Shown: positions 8,749 to 18,907 of the stretch, in pieces
How the letters are laid out: each line of letters opens with the position of its first letter
How positions within the stretch are numbered: the stretch's first letter is position 1
Origin: Rheinheimera oceanensis
GTDB taxonomy: Bacteria; Pseudomonadota; Gammaproteobacteria; Enterobacterales; Alteromonadaceae
Length of the DNA: 64,000 nucleotides
Direction of reading: 5' to 3'
Assembly: GCF_018831085.1 (NCBI RefSeq)
Contig: NZ_JAGPNM010000001.1
Location: 868,001-932,000, forward strand
The notes under the pieces: generated by a model
What the model was told of the DNA's origin: nothing
The model's input: the letters and a program-made list of their open reading frames with translations, nothing else
Database searches by the model: none
Position numbers and translations under genes: made by a program

Positions 8749-9120
8749 CTAAACACCTGTTTCGCGCGTGACAAAGGCAGCAATAATAAGCAGGCAAAAA
8801 ATGCTGACGTTGAGTTTGGGTTCCCAGTAACTCATAAACAAATAGGTAATGGTAAGCCACCCTAAACCTGCAGCAAGCGAAAGCAGTAGTATTGGCGTTT
8901 CACTCAATGTATTAATACTTCGCCACGCTAACAGCAATCCAAGTACTCCGAACACAGTCTGCCCGAGAGCAAACGCAGAATGAAGGCCATAGTATAAGGT
9001 TGTCTCAATGCCTGGAGCATGCTTCCCTCTTAGGTGTTGAGAGATAACATCGACACAGAAATGCAGAATGCCGGTAAGAGTAAGCCAGCCATAGGCCGTA
9101 TAGATGATGTATTTGTGCAT
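8749..9120 (-). CDS. Small four-helix membrane protein, function unknown
   Basis: A 123-residue protein with four predicted membrane segments, at about 5-25, 45-65, 75-95 and 100-118. A short charged loop after the first helix contains HLRGKHAPGIETTLYYGLHS. I do not recognise a functional family with certainty; it resembles small uncharacterised integral membrane proteins found beside oxidoreductase genes. It lies 52 bases downstream of the SDR gene on the same strand and may share its message and its TetR control. Confidence 0.7.
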   Translation of the reverse strand: MHKYIIYTAYGWLTLTGILHFCVDVISQHLRGKHAPGIETTLYYGLHSAFALGQTVFGVLGLLLAWRSINTLSETPILLLSLAAGLGWLTITYLFMSYWEPKLNVSIFCLLIIAAFVTRETGV

Positions 9121-9172
9121 GTTAGTCTACTTTTAAATTAGTGTGCCAGTTGTATACAAAGCTGCAGATTTA

Positions 9173-10099
9173 TCAGAATTGCTCATCGGAAAACGCCACT
9201 CCGGTTAACTGTTCTGATACCATCCACAAACTTGATGCAATTTCTGTTTCATGTGCTTGCGGAGGAATTTTGGCTAATGCCGGATAACCCCGGGTTTCAC
9301 TCAGTTTATCCGGGCCATAGTACATTCCCGCCTGAGCTTGCGGCGACGTTGCGGCAAAGAGTATTGGCAACGCGCCTTGTGCTGCAGGCTGGAACAGGAA
9401 CCAAAGAATACGGCGGGCAATACCAGCAACGCTGCGGGAACCCGAGCCATTAGGAATAAGTGCTGTACGTGAAATACCAGGATGAGCAGCAATACTTTTA
9501 ATACCCCACCCAGCTATATCACTGCGACGTTGCAGCTCCAATGAAAACATTAAGCATGCAAGTTTTGACTGTGCATAGGCTGTCATTGGCTTGTATTGGT
9601 GTTCGGACTGCAAATCATCAAGGTGAATTGTGCCGTTTCGGGCAGCAATACTTGATAAGTTGATAACCCGGGCGTCATTACCTTTAACAAGCATAGGCAA
9701 TAGTTTAGCTGTTAATGCAAAGTGGCCTAAATAATTAGTGCCCAATTGCAACTCAAAATCGTCGACAGTTTCCAGCCGCTTTGGCGGGGCCATTACAGCA
9801 GCATTATTAATCAACAAATCAATACTGCCCCATTCACGTTGTAACCGTTTGCTAAACGCGCTAATAGACGAAAGATCTGCAATATCTAACACTTCAAAGC
9901 ACACCTTTGCAGAAGGATAGATTTGCCGGATATGATTAACCGCTATTAATCCCTTATCAGGGTTTCTGCTGGCAATAATGACATTAGCGCCCGCCGAAGC
10001 TAAGGCCAATGCACATTGAAAGCCAAGCCCACCGGCTCCGGTAACAATGGCTGTTCTGCCTTGTTGAGACGGGATCTCTGCTGTTGTCCAGGTAACCAT
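9173..10099 (-). CDS. SDR-family NAD(P)-dependent oxidoreductase
   Basis: A 308-residue short-chain dehydrogenase/reductase. The Rossmann cofactor motif is TGAGGLGFQCALALASAGA near residue 20, the structural NNAA motif is at about 98, the catalytic Ser is in INLSSIAARNG and the catalytic pair is YAQSK (Tyr and Lys) near 175. The sequence style resembles the retinol-dehydrogenase-like group, whose substrates vary, so none is assigned. It diverges from a TetR gene across a 123-base region holding two operator-like dyads, so it is probably repressed by that regulator. Confidence 0.9.
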   Translation of the reverse strand: MVTWTTAEIPSQQGRTAIVTGAGGLGFQCALALASAGANVIIASRNPDKGLIAVNHIRQIYPSAKVCFEVLDIADLSSISAFSKRLQREWGSIDLLINNAAVMAPPKRLETVDDFELQLGTNYLGHFALTAKLLPMLVKGNDARVINLSSIAARNGTIHLDDLQSEHQYKPMTAYAQSKLACLMFSLELQRRSDIAGWGIKSIAAHPGISRTALIPNGSGSRSVAGIARRILWFLFQPAAQGALPILFAATSPQAQAGMYYGPDKLSETRGYPALAKIPPQAHETEIASSLWMVSEQLTGVAFSDEQF

Positions 10100-10165
10100 A
10101 GTTTTGCCTTATATGAGAAAGAAAGATAAACTTCTGCCAATAAATTTTGTACTTGGCACTAAAAA

Positions 10166-10200
10166 TTGCACCAAGTGCAAAAAATAATGCACCCAGTGCA
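10166..10200. promoter_or_regulatory. Twin TetR-type operators between SDR and tetR genes
   Basis: Two dyads: TTGCACCAAGTGCAA (10166-10180) is a perfect 6-bp inverted repeat around CAA, and TGCACCCAGTGCA (10188-10200) repeats the same arms. Their centres are 21 bases apart, two helical turns, so dimers would bind the same DNA face. They sit 22 to 57 bases before the TetR start and 66 bases or more from the SDR start, placed to control both genes. Confidence 0.8.
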
Positions 10201-10222
10201 ATTATGTGTTGAGTTTTAGCTA

Positions 10223-10840
10223 ATGTCAAACCCTGATCGTTTTCCAGATACTGGTACTACCTCTGCTGAAGGTTTGCGGGAGCGTAAGCGTCGTGATACA
10301 CGCCAGCGTATAGCCGAGGTAGGGCAACGTTTATTCCTCGTTAACGGCTATGAAGATACAACTCTGGATGCTATCGCAGCGGAGGCCGGTATATCGCGGC
10401 GTACTTTTTTTTCTTACTTTAAGTCAAAAGACGACATCATATTATTTTGGCAACAGGTTGATTCAGAAAAACTTATTGACGATCTGCTAAACACATCACC
10501 GGATGTATCGCCACTTGATGCAGTGCGTGATGTCATGATTAAACATATTGCCCGCTATACCACTGAGCAAATGATTGCAGTTGACAACCTTATGCGATCG
10601 AGTGCATCACTTCTTGCACGTAAACAAGCATATTACGCAGAACAAGAGCAGGTACTCTTCAGTGCACTATGTGAGGTTTGGCGCCAACCAGAGCGCCGCG
10701 CAGAACTTAGAATGGTTGCAATGGTATCCATTGGCATTATGAGGCTCTCGCTTCAGGCCTGGAGAGAGCAGGCTGAACCGCGAAAACCTGTAGCTACATT
10801 TTTAAGCGATGCGTTTAATAGCCTGAAGATTAATCTTTAA
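10223..10840 (+). CDS. TetR-family transcriptional regulator
   Basis: A 205-residue TetR repressor. The N-terminal HTH covers about 25-70 (RQRIAEVGQRLFLVNGYEDT, then LDAIAAEAGISRRTFFSYFK), and the aromatic-rich FFSYFKSKDD recognition-helix end is typical of the family. The C-terminal ligand domain is not informative about the effector. It is divergent from the SDR oxidoreductase with twin operators between, so it most likely represses that gene and itself. Confidence 0.93.
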   Translation: MSNPDRFPDTGTTSAEGLRERKRRDTRQRIAEVGQRLFLVNGYEDTTLDAIAAEAGISRRTFFSYFKSKDDIILFWQQVDSEKLIDDLLNTSPDVSPLDAVRDVMIKHIARYTTEQMIAVDNLMRSSASLLARKQAYYAEQEQVLFSALCEVWRQPERRAELRMVAMVSIGIMRLSLQAWREQAEPRKPVATFLSDAFNSLKINL

Positions 10841-11057
10841 ATTTTGTTTATCGCTCGTGGCGAACGAACATAATGCGGCAACTATAATTCTTTCATCACT
10901 TGCTGTATGCGACCACCATGAAACTCACAGCAAAACACCCGATCACACAAAATCTTCACATCGCCTTAAAATAATAATTGACTTATTTCTGGCCTGAATA
11001 TAGAAATAGCACAAATCTTAAACAGTCTAACCTACCCCTTAATCAAGGATGATTTTC

Positions 11058-13496
11058 ATGCATAAATCCTATTTGCAGCCTTCAGTAATGCTGAAGTGGC
11101 TGATGTTTGTTGGTGCCTTCGGTTTACTCAGCGCCTGTGGTGGTGGCAGTGGTGGCGACAATAACACCGGCACTGCGGTTACTGACACTACGCCGGATAG
11201 TTTTAGCTTTGCAGCTCAAGCTAATACGCCATTAAACCAGTGGGTTACGGCTCAAGCCATTACCGTAAGCGGCATTAACAGCGCTACTGCTGTCAGTATC
11301 ACTAATGGCGAATTCGCTATTAATGGCGGTACTTTTACCAGCAGTAACGGCTCGGTAACTAACGGTAATACTGTGGTTGTGCGCCATATGGCATCAGCAC
11401 AAAATGCTACAACTACAAACACCATCTTAACGATAGGCGGCGTCAGCGCCACTTTTAGCAGTACTACTGTGCCTGCAGACACCGGCAGTGCTGCGGCGTT
11501 AGTAAATATCACCTTTCCGCTGGGGAAAGCAAAAACCAGTAGCAATACTATAAGAGTTACCGGCACAGCAAACAGCGCACAGCCATTAGCCAATCTGAGC
11601 GTTAATGGCACACCTGCGACTTTTGCAGCTCTAAGTGCATCCATACCCGGTAAAGTATCTGCAGCGCTGTCGCCGCCAGATTATGCAGTTAACTGGTATG
11701 CCGATGTCCCGCTGACAGCCAACGCAGATAACACCTTAACGGTGGCAGTAACAGATAACGCAGGCAACAGTAATAATGAAGCGGCTACCGTGCAGGTTAG
11801 CCGTAAGTTTGCTCCTTCAACCTTTAGCTACGATGCACAGACAAACCGTTTATATGCCACAGTAGAAAACAATGAACTGGTCAGCATTGATCTGCAAAGC
11901 TATGAATATCATGCGCTAAGCAACCTACAATCGGCATATAATCTGGTATTTGCTCAGGATACCGGCAAGGTATTTTATGTCACTGCAGTGAATAGCAATA
12001 TAACCCTGTACAGTACTGATACTGAAACGGGTATTGTTAACCAGGTACATACTTTTAATGTTGCGTTGCAAAATGGTCAGTTTACTAATCTGACGGATAT
12101 CGTTTATGCCAGCGCTACACAAACGATTTATTTTATGCTGACCTATCCTTCCAGTGATCGTGCGCTACATTCGTATGAACTGTACGGCTTTAACCTTAGT
12201 TCTGGTAGTTTATCGCTAGTCTCAAGCGATGCGGTGGGTAATGGCCCCCGGCTGGAGAGCAATAAATTACTATCAGTAAACAATATGTTATATGGATTTA
12301 ACTGGGAACGGGACGGCCTGATTAGTATCGACCCTGCCACAGGCAACCGCAGCTTATTAGTTGAAGGCATAGCGGGCTACAATATGGCTCTGGCTAAAGG
12401 TGAAACGGATAATATTATCTACACCGCCGGTTTTGCGGGCGTATTCCGGATTGATCTGACAACACAGCAAATAACCAATATTTCGCCGGAGGCAGAGCAA
12501 GACATCTATGTTACCGAGCAAATACAAAGCCTGGCACTGGATGCTCAGGGTAGCCGCTTATTGCTTAGCGACTCTACAGCCGGCTTAGTACTGGCGGTTG
12601 ATTTAAACACGGGTGAACGCAGCAAGGTGCTAAGTTCCGGCGTAGGTGATGGCCGTTACCTGCTGATGCCTCAGTTTATCGCTACCGATACCACTACAGA
12701 TACCGTGTATCTGCTGGATGCCAATACCAATGCCAACCAGGCACTGCTGGAGGTAAACCTTAGCACGGCCAATCGCAGTTTTGTTACCGACAGCAGTGCC
12801 CTGCCTGATGATATTGCTGCAGATTTATTGCTAGACAAAGCCCGTAACCGCTTAATTGCTATTTACAATAATCAGATAGTGGCTGTCGATTTAACCAGCG
12901 GTGCTGTAAGTACACTAAAAACCAATAGCGGAGCTGCAGGCATAGCGGTACAAAGCTTTAACGGCGGCGTAATTGACAGCGTAAATAACAAGCTGTTGAT
13001 AAGCGCCTTTCATGCAGATAATACATTGATAGAGTTAGACTTAATCACCAACCAGCATCAGTTACTGTCAATGACACCTGCTAGTACCAATACTCCTGTA
13101 AGCGGTATTATTGATATCACACTGAACAGCAGTGCCGACAAGGTATATTTACTAAGCCAATCGCAGGGCGCAATTTATCAGTTTGATCGCAACAGCGGCG
13201 TGGCACAGGTAATTGTTAGCGCATGTAACAATGCAACCAATATGAATATGTTGGATCTGAATTACGCAACTCCGCTTAATATCATTTATAACCCGAACGC
13301 CGACAGCTTGCTTGTTACAGCAAGCTCAGTGCTGGAAGTCAACCTGGCCGACAACAGTTGTGTGGCTTACGGCAACAATGGCGACAGCTATATTGATGTA
13401 AGCCTGACCAGCGATAACCAATTACTGGCAACCCAACAGAATAAACTACTGCATTATGACCGTATCAATAACCAGAGCGTAGTGATCTCACGCTAA
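11058..13496 (+). CDS. Large secreted lipoprotein with beta-propeller-like repeats
   Basis: An 812-residue protein. The ATG at 11058 is preferred over 11049 because AAGGA lies 8 bases before it. A lipoprotein signal ends in LLSAC followed by GGGSGG. Residues about 45-135 form a domain rich in Ser/Thr/Asn and 150-255 an Ig-like domain (ITFPLGKAKTSSNTIRVTGT). From about 260 on there are repeated blades of the type YDAQTNRLYATVENNELVSI and GSRLLLSDSTAGLVLAVDLN, a YVTN/quinoprotein-like propeller. No catalytic motif is visible. It stands alone, with a strong terminator after it. Outer-membrane or surface location is inferred; function unknown. Confidence 0.8.
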   Translation: MHKSYLQPSVMLKWLMFVGAFGLLSACGGGSGGDNNTGTAVTDTTPDSFSFAAQANTPLNQWVTAQAITVSGINSATAVSITNGEFAINGGTFTSSNGSVTNGNTVVVRHMASAQNATTTNTILTIGGVSATFSSTTVPADTGSAAALVNITFPLGKAKTSSNTIRVTGTANSAQPLANLSVNGTPATFAALSASIPGKVSAALSPPDYAVNWYADVPLTANADNTLTVAVTDNAGNSNNEAATVQVSRKFAPSTFSYDAQTNRLYATVENNELVSIDLQSYEYHALSNLQSAYNLVFAQDTGKVFYVTAVNSNITLYSTDTETGIVNQVHTFNVALQNGQFTNLTDIVYASATQTIYFMLTYPSSDRALHSYELYGFNLSSGSLSLVSSDAVGNGPRLESNKLLSVNNMLYGFNWERDGLISIDPATGNRSLLVEGIAGYNMALAKGETDNIIYTAGFAGVFRIDLTTQQITNISPEAEQDIYVTEQIQSLALDAQGSRLLLSDSTAGLVLAVDLNTGERSKVLSSGVGDGRYLLMPQFIATDTTTDTVYLLDANTNANQALLEVNLSTANRSFVTDSSALPDDIAADLLLDKARNRLIAIYNNQIVAVDLTSGAVSTLKTNSGAAGIAVQSFNGGVIDSVNNKLLISAFHADNTLIELDLITNQHQLLSMTPASTNTPVSGIIDITLNSSADKVYLLSQSQGAIYQFDRNSGVAQVIVSACNNATNMNMLDLNYATPLNIIYNPNADSLLVTASSVLEVNLADNSCVAYGNNGDSYIDVSLTSDNQLLATQQNKLLHYDRINNQSVVISR

Positions 13497-13520
13497 ACGT
13501 TTTTTCACTGCCATATAAAC

Positions 13521-13548
13521 AAATCCCGCCACGGCGGGATTTGTTTTT
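13521..13548 (+). terminator. Rho-independent terminator after the lipoprotein gene
   Basis: AAATCCCGCC, loop ACG, GCGGGATTT, then GTTTTT. The GC-rich perfect stem plus T-run 25 bases after the stop is a textbook intrinsic terminator. Confidence 0.92.
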
Positions 13549-13646
13549 CTACTACCCACACGTCCACATTAGGTTAGGCCGGAACCGGGAAAATATGGTA
13601 AAATTGCAACCGTATTAAGCAGATAACAGGGTTAAGAGACAACAAA

Positions 13647-14264
13647 ATGGCAAGACGTACCAAGGCCGAAGCCGAAAGCACCCGGGCAGCAATTTTAGAT
13701 GCTGCAGAAGTGTTATTTTTTCAGCACGGTGTATCGCGTACGACGTTGGAAAAAATCGCCGTAGCCGCTAATGTAACCCGCGGCGCTATTTACTGGCACT
13801 TTCAGAACAAGGCTGATTTATTCAATGCCATGCTGGAACGGGTACGGTTGCCATTTCAAACCCTGTTAACTGAAATAGATAATAACCCCACTGCCAACCC
13901 TTTTGAGCAAATCCGCAATTTAATGATTAATGGCTTGCAGCTTATTGCCTCCAGTGCCCAGCATCACAGGGTACTGACCATTGTGTTTCACCGCTGTGAA
14001 TATATTGATGAGTTAAACCCGGCGGTAAATAAGCAGGATGAACTGGATGAGCAAACCATTGCGATACTGCAACGGGCTTTTGAGCGCGCAGCCCAGGCAG
14101 ATTTACTGCGTGATGGTATCTGCCCCTATCTGGCGGCTACAGCTTTGCATATGTACATGGGCGGTATTATCAGTAATTTTCTGCTTAAACCGCAACAATG
14201 CGACTTACATCAGCATGCCGGCGCGCTGGTAGATGCCATGCTGCAGGGCCTGAAAAAACCATAA
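13647..14264 (+). CDS. TetR-family efflux regulator (AcrR/TtgR-like)
   Basis: A 205-residue regulator very like AcrR, TtgR and MexR-type TetR repressors of RND pumps. It starts MARRTKAEAESTRAAILDAA and carries the HTH LEKIAVAANVTRGAIYWHFQ, followed by the family phrase NKADLFNAMLERVRLPF. The gene is convergent with acrAB rather than divergent, but the acrA promoter holds a TACATACA dyad like the E. coli AcrR site, which supports a repressor-pump link. No copy of that dyad is seen before this gene, so autoregulation is not obvious. Confidence 0.88.
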   Translation: MARRTKAEAESTRAAILDAAEVLFFQHGVSRTTLEKIAVAANVTRGAIYWHFQNKADLFNAMLERVRLPFQTLLTEIDNNPTANPFEQIRNLMINGLQLIASSAQHHRVLTIVFHRCEYIDELNPAVNKQDELDEQTIAILQRAFERAAQADLLRDGICPYLAATALHMYMGGIISNFLLKPQQCDLHQHAGALVDAMLQGLKKP

Positions 14265-14318
14265 AAAAAACCGGCAGTTCAGCGTGGGACCAAAAAGCCG
14301 GTAAAGGTACAAACTTAG

Positions 14319-14339
14319 CAGGGCAGCAACGCAGCCCTG
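14319..14339. terminator. Hairpin between convergent tetR and acrB (possible bidirectional terminator)
   Basis: CAGGGC and GCCCTG arms with an inner GC/GC pair, followed by TGTTAATTT on the plus strand. The T-run is weak, so termination is plausible but not certain; the position between convergent genes favours it. Confidence 0.4.
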
Positions 14340-14346
14340 TGTTAAT

Positions 14347-17300
14347 TTAAGACTGCCTCACAACTTCAGCGTTACCTTGTCCGGTATCATCTTGCTGCGT
14401 GGTTTTGGCTTTTGTTGCAAACACACGCATTATTACCAGATAAAACACCGGCACCAGAAACACCGCCAGCACAGTGGCCGAAATCATGCCGCCCAGTACA
14501 CCGGTACCGATGGCATTACGGCTGGCCGACCCTGCGCCACTGCTGATAACCAAGGGTAGTACGCCTAATGAAAACGCCATTGACGTCATAATGATGGGCC
14601 TTAAGCGTAAGCGCACAGCTTCTAATATGGCATCTACCAGTGCTTTACCCTGATGTTGCAGTTCGCGGGCAAATTCAACGATTAAAATGGCGTTTTTCGA
14701 TGCCAACCCCATGGTGGTCAGTAAGCCCACCTGAAAGTACACATCGTTACCCAGGCCTCGCATATAAGCGGCTGTCAGCGCACCGACAATACCAAGCGGT
14801 ACTACCAGTATTACTGCAAAAGGTACGCTCCAGCTTTCATAAAGTGCAGCTAAGCACAAAAACACCACCAGAATAGACAGCGCATATAAAGCCGGCGCCT
14901 GCGAGCCAGACAGCTTTTCCTGATACGAGGTGGCTGTCCATTCAAAACCAATACCGTCCGGTAACTGGCCAATTAAGCGCTCCATTGTTGCCATAGCATC
15001 ACCCGAGCTGGAGCCCGGTGCCGGCTCACCCTGAATTTCCATGGCCGACACGCCGTTGTAGCGCTCTAACCGTTGCGGGCCATATGCCCAATCACTGCTG
15101 GCGAAAGAGGCAAAGCTAACCATCTCACCGCTGCTGTTACGCACATGCCAGCGTTTAATATCTTCCGGTGTCATGCGAAACTCAGGCTCGGCCTGCACAT
15201 ACACTTTTTTCACCCGGCCACGGTCAACAAAGTCGTTAACGTAGGTAGAACCCCAGCCAATAGACAAGGTTTGGTTAATATCGCTAAGCGACACGCCAAG
15301 TGCCTGCGCCTTTAACTGATCGACAGAGATTTGTAACTGCGGCGCGTCTTCCATACCGTTTGGCCGTACACCTACCAGGTTTTGTTGCTGTGCCGCCATA
15401 CCCAGTAATTGGTTACGCGCATTTAATAACGCCTGATGCCCCATCCCGCCGCGGTCTTGTAAAAACAGCGAGAAACCGGTTGCCCGGCCCAGCTCAGCAA
15501 TAGGCGGCAGGTTGAAAGCAAAAATCTGCGCTTCTTTTACCGTACCAAAAAAGCCCCAGGCGCGGCCGATAACCGCCTGTACGCTATCTTCCGGGCCACG
15601 ATCCCCCCAGTCAGCCAACCGCACAAACGCCAGGCCCATATTCTGGCCCCGCCCGGCAAAACTGAAACCCGATACCGTAAACACCGACTTTACCGCAGCC
15701 TCAGTACCATAGTGTTCAGCCACTTTATCCATAATGGCTTCGGTACGCTCCTGGCTGGCGCCGGTAGGCAGTTGGATCATGGTTAAAAACACGCCCTGAT
15801 CTTCTTCCGGTAAAAACGACGTAGGCAAACGCATAAACATCAGCGCCATAACAGCAACAATAGCGCCATACACCAGCATCGACCGCTTCGGCCGGGCCAG
15901 CATTCCTGCTACACCGCGCTGATAATTACGGTTGGTGCTGTCAAAACCACGATTAAACCAGCCGAAAAAACCGCCTTTGGCGTGATGATCGCCCTTAATC
16001 GGCTTTAACATAGTGGCACAAAGCGCCGGGGTGAAAATTAACGCCACCAGCACCGACAACGCCATGGCAGTAACAATGGTAATAGAAAACTGCTTATAGA
16101 TGGCTCCGGTTGCGCCGCCGAAAAATGCCATCGGCACAAATACTGCTGATAACACCAGGCCAATACCTACCAGCGCACCGGTGATCTGGCCCATAGATTT
16201 ACGCGTGGCTTCCACCGGGCCCAGGCCTTCTTCGCTCATTACCCGTTCAACGTTTTCTACCACCACAATAGCATCGTCTACCAGCAGGCCGATGGCCAGC
16301 ACCATACCAAACATGGTTAGGGTATTAATGGTAAAACCAAAGGCCGACATCACACCAAAGGTACCCAGCAATACTACCGGTACTGCCAGGGTAGGAATTA
16401 ACGTAGCGCGGAAGTTCTGTAAAAACAGATACATGACGAAAAACACCAGAATGATAGCTTCAATCAGGGTTTGCACTACCGAGCTGATAGATACTTCCAC
16501 AAAAGGTGTGGTGTCATAAGGGATCACCGTGGATAAACCGGCCGGGAAGTAAGGTTCCAGCTCAGCCAGTTTGGCTTTTACCGCACTGGCGGTATCCAGT
16601 GCGTTAGCGCCGGTGGCCAGTTCAATAGCCAAACCTGTGGCCATTTTGCCGTTATAACGGGCAATAACAGAGTAATCTTCGCCGCCCAGCTCAATGCGGG
16701 CCACATCAGACAGCTTTACCGTTGAACCATCGGCATTAACTTTAAGCAAGATCCGGCCAAACTCTTCGGCCGAGGTCAGCCGGGTTTGCGCCAGAATAGC
16801 CGCATTAAACTGCTGGCCCGGTAACGCAGGCGCGCCGCCAAGCTGCCCGGCAGTAACCTGATTATTTTGTACCTGAATAGCCGAGGTTACATCGGCCGGT
16901 GTCAGCTGATACTGGTTTAGTTTATCAGCATCCAGCCATACCCGCATAGCATACTGGCTGCCAAACACCTGCACATTACCTACGCCCTGAGTACGGCTTA
17001 ACGGGTCTCTTACGTTGGCAACCACAAAGTCGGATATATCATCGCGCGCCATGCTGCCATCTTCGGAGATAAACCCCACTACCATCAAAAAGCCGCCGTT
17101 AGACTTGGCTACCCTTACGCCGTTTTGCTGCACTTCCTGCGGTAATAACGGTAACGCCTGTTGCAGTTTGTTTTGCACCTGCACCTGGGCAATATCCGGG
17201 TCGGTACCGGTTTCAAAGGTCAGGGTCAGGCTAACATTACCGGATGAATCGGTATTGGCCGACATATACATCAGGTTGTCCAGGCCGTTCATTGCCTGCT

Positions 17301-17496
17301 CAATAACCTGGGTTACCGCATCTTCAGCTGTTTGCGCCGCAGCACCGCGGTAAGAGGCGCTGATACTGATAGCTGGAGGTGCTACACGCGGATATTGTTC
17401 TACCGGCAGTTGTTTAATAGACAACAACCCGGCCAACATTATTACTATTGCAATTACCCAGGCAAAAATTGGCCTGTTAATAAAGAAATTTGCCAT
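14347..17496 (-). CDS. acrB: RND multidrug efflux pump, inner-membrane transporter (AcrB/MexB-like)
   Basis: A 1049-residue HAE-1 family proton-driven drug exporter. It starts [20 protein letters not shown], as AcrB and MexB do. The proton-relay Asp pair is in [18 protein letters not shown] near residue 405, and the second half contains the conserved [18 protein letters not shown]. Two large periplasmic loops follow TM1 and TM7. It is 15 bases downstream of the adaptor gene. No outer-membrane TolC-type gene is in this operon, so a TolC encoded elsewhere is expected. The symbol denotes the family; MexB or TtgB would be equally fair. Confidence 0.95.
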   Translation of the reverse strand: MANFFINRPIFAWVIAIVIMLAGLLSIKQLPVEQYPRVAPPAISISASYRGAAAQTAEDAVTQVIEQAMNGLDNLMYMSANTDSSGNVSLTLTFETGTDPDIAQVQVQNKLQQALPLLPQEVQQNGVRVAKSNGGFLMVVGFISEDGSMARDDISDFVVANVRDPLSRTQGVGNVQVFGSQYAMRVWLDADKLNQYQLTPADVTSAIQVQNNQVTAGQLGGAPALPGQQFNAAILAQTRLTSAEEFGRILLKVNADGSTVKLSDVARIELGGEDYSVIARYNGKMATGLAIELATGANALDTASAVKAKLAELEPYFPAGLSTVIPYDTTPFVEVSISSVVQTLIEAIILVFFVMYLFLQNFRATLIPTLAVPVVLLGTFGVMSAFGFTINTLTMFGMVLAIGLLVDDAIVVVENVERVMSEEGLGPVEATRKSMGQITGALVGIGLVLSAVFVPMAFFGGATGAIYKQFSITIVTAMALSVLVALIFTPALCATMLKPIKGDHHAKGGFFGWFNRGFDSTNRNYQRGVAGMLARPKRSMLVYGAIVAVMALMFMRLPTSFLPEEDQGVFLTMIQLPTGASQERTEAIMDKVAEHYGTEAAVKSVFTVSGFSFAGRGQNMGLAFVRLADWGDRGPEDSVQAVIGRAWGFFGTVKEAQIFAFNLPPIAELGRATGFSLFLQDRGGMGHQALLNARNQLLGMAAQQQNLVGVRPNGMEDAPQLQISVDQLKAQALGVSLSDINQTLSIGWGSTYVNDFVDRGRVKKVYVQAEPEFRMTPEDIKRWHVRNSSGEMVSFASFASSDWAYGPQRLERYNGVSAMEIQGEPAPGSSSGDAMATMERLIGQLPDGIGFEWTATSYQEKLSGSQAPALYALSILVVFLCLAALYESWSVPFAVILVVPLGIVGALTAAYMRGLGNDVYFQVGLLTTMGLASKNAILIVEFARELQHQGKALVDAILEAVRLRLRPIIMTSMAFSLGVLPLVISSGAGSASRNAIGTGVLGGMISATVLAVFLVPVFYLVIMRVFATKAKTTQQDDTGQGNAEVVRQS

Positions 17497-17511
17497 CTGC
17501 TACTCCTGAGT

Positions 17512-18666
17512 TTACTGCGCAGCAGTATTAGCGGCGTCATTTTTAGCAGCAGCTTGCGCTGTAACCACTTTAACCGTGGCGCCCGGCTGCACTTTTTGCA
17601 GGCCCGCCACTATCACTTTGTCACCGGCTTTAAGGCCCGACAGCACCTGCCAGCTTTGCGCAACGGTACGGCCGGTTTCAATCACCCGGGCTTCCACTTT
17701 ATTTTCACCGGTTACCAGCATTACTGACGCCTGGCCTTTAGGTGTACGGCTAACGGCAGCCTGTGGCACTAACAGGGCATTATCATCGGTACCGTGGTGT
17801 AAGCGGGCCCGCACAAACATACCCGGCAGCAAGTCGCCACTTTCATTCGGAAACACCGCCCGCAGCGTTACCATGCCGGTGCTGGGGTCAACATTTACCT
17901 CAGAAAACTGCAGGCTGCCTTTGTGTGCATACTCGCTGCCATCATCCAGCAATAAATCCACACTGACTTTCTCAGTACCGTCGCCCTGGTGTTGCCGCTT
18001 TAACCGCAGCAGCTCACTGCTGGACTGGGTTAAATCAACATAAATCGGATCCAGCTGGCGAATAGTAGCCATTACCTGAGTTTGGTTTGCGGTTAACAGT
18101 GCACCTTCAGTCACGGCAGAGCGGCCAATCTGGCCGCTAATCGGGGCGGTAATATTGGTGTAGTCCAGGTTAATTTGTGCTGTTTGCAGTGCTGCTTCGC
18201 TGCTGGCTACCGCCGCATCAGCCTGCATCAATGCAGCCTGGGCATCATCAAAATCTTGTTGGCTTACCGCTTTGCCACCCAGCAAGCCTTTAAAACGGTC
18301 GGCTTTCAGCCTGGCATTGTGTTGCACCGCTTTACTGCTGGTAAGGTTAGCTTTGGCATTGGCCAGTGCTGCCTGGTAAGGCGCGGCATCAATTTTATAT
18401 AGCACCTGGCCTGCTTCAACCAGTTGGCCTTCGGTAAATAAACGCTGTTTTAAAATACCATTTACCTGCGGGCGGATTTCAGCCTGGCGGTAATCTGTAG
18501 TACGGCCCGGTAACTCAGTTGTTAGCGCCACAGATGACTGGCTCAGTGTTACAACTTCAACTTCCGGTGTAGCCGCCCCCTGTGCCCCGGCTTGTTCCGG
18601 CTCGCTACAGGCTACCAATAATACGGCCAGCACTGACGCACTTAACAGCTTCATATTTACACGCAT
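17512..18666 (-). CDS. acrA: RND efflux periplasmic adaptor lipoprotein (AcrA/MexA-like)
   Basis: The membrane-fusion partner of the RND pump, 384 residues. I chose the ATG at 18666 (AGGAG about 6 bases before) over an in-frame ATG at 18705 that has no ribosome site. It has a lipoprotein signal ending LLVACSEPE, the lipoyl/barrel-sandwich half (GRTTDYRQAEIRPQVNGILK), an alpha-hairpin, the second half (LDYTNITAPISGQIGRS), and the beta-barrel and membrane-proximal domains (TLRAVFPNESGDLLPGMFVR). An AcrR-like dyad lies 67 bases upstream. Confidence 0.95.
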   Translation of the reverse strand: MRVNMKLLSASVLAVLLVACSEPEQAGAQGAATPEVEVVTLSQSSVALTTELPGRTTDYRQAEIRPQVNGILKQRLFTEGQLVEAGQVLYKIDAAPYQAALANAKANLTSSKAVQHNARLKADRFKGLLGGKAVSQQDFDDAQAALMQADAAVASSEAALQTAQINLDYTNITAPISGQIGRSAVTEGALLTANQTQVMATIRQLDPIYVDLTQSSSELLRLKRQHQGDGTEKVSVDLLLDDGSEYAHKGSLQFSEVNVDPSTGMVTLRAVFPNESGDLLPGMFVRARLHHGTDDNALLVPQAAVSRTPKGQASVMLVTGENKVEARVIETGRTVAQSWQVLSGLKAGDKVIVAGLQKVQPGATVKVVTAQAAAKNDAANTAAQ

Positions 18667-18732
18667 ACAAACTCCTGTGAGACACTGCCCTAATAAGCTG
18701 TGCACAGCTCAGGCAGAATAAGACTGGCAATA

Positions 18733-18752
18733 TACATACAGGGCTGTATGTA
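18733..18752. promoter_or_regulatory. AcrR-like operator in the acrAB promoter
   Basis: TACATACAGGGCTGTATGTA: perfect 8-bp arms TACATACA and TGTATGTA around GGGC. The known E. coli AcrR operator has the same TACATACA and TGTATGTA ends with a longer centre. It is the likely binding site of the TetR protein encoded at 13647-14264. Confidence 0.82.
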
Positions 18753-18907
18753 ATCAAGCCTGAAATAATTGCTGCGCGACCAACAGCGTAAAAACGCTGA
18801 CCAACAGCAAGAATGTTCAGAGTAAGGTCCAGTATAGTCTCGTCAGAGCAAAGCAGCGGCGCCGGGCAGGTCCAGCTCCGGCTCTGCCAGGCCCCCGCAT
18901 TACACAT

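Noticed and set aside
14268..14313. Terminator made of ACCGGC and GCCGGT after the TetR gene
   Set aside because: The loop is over 20 bases and no T-run follows; the hairpin at 14319-14339 is a better candidate.
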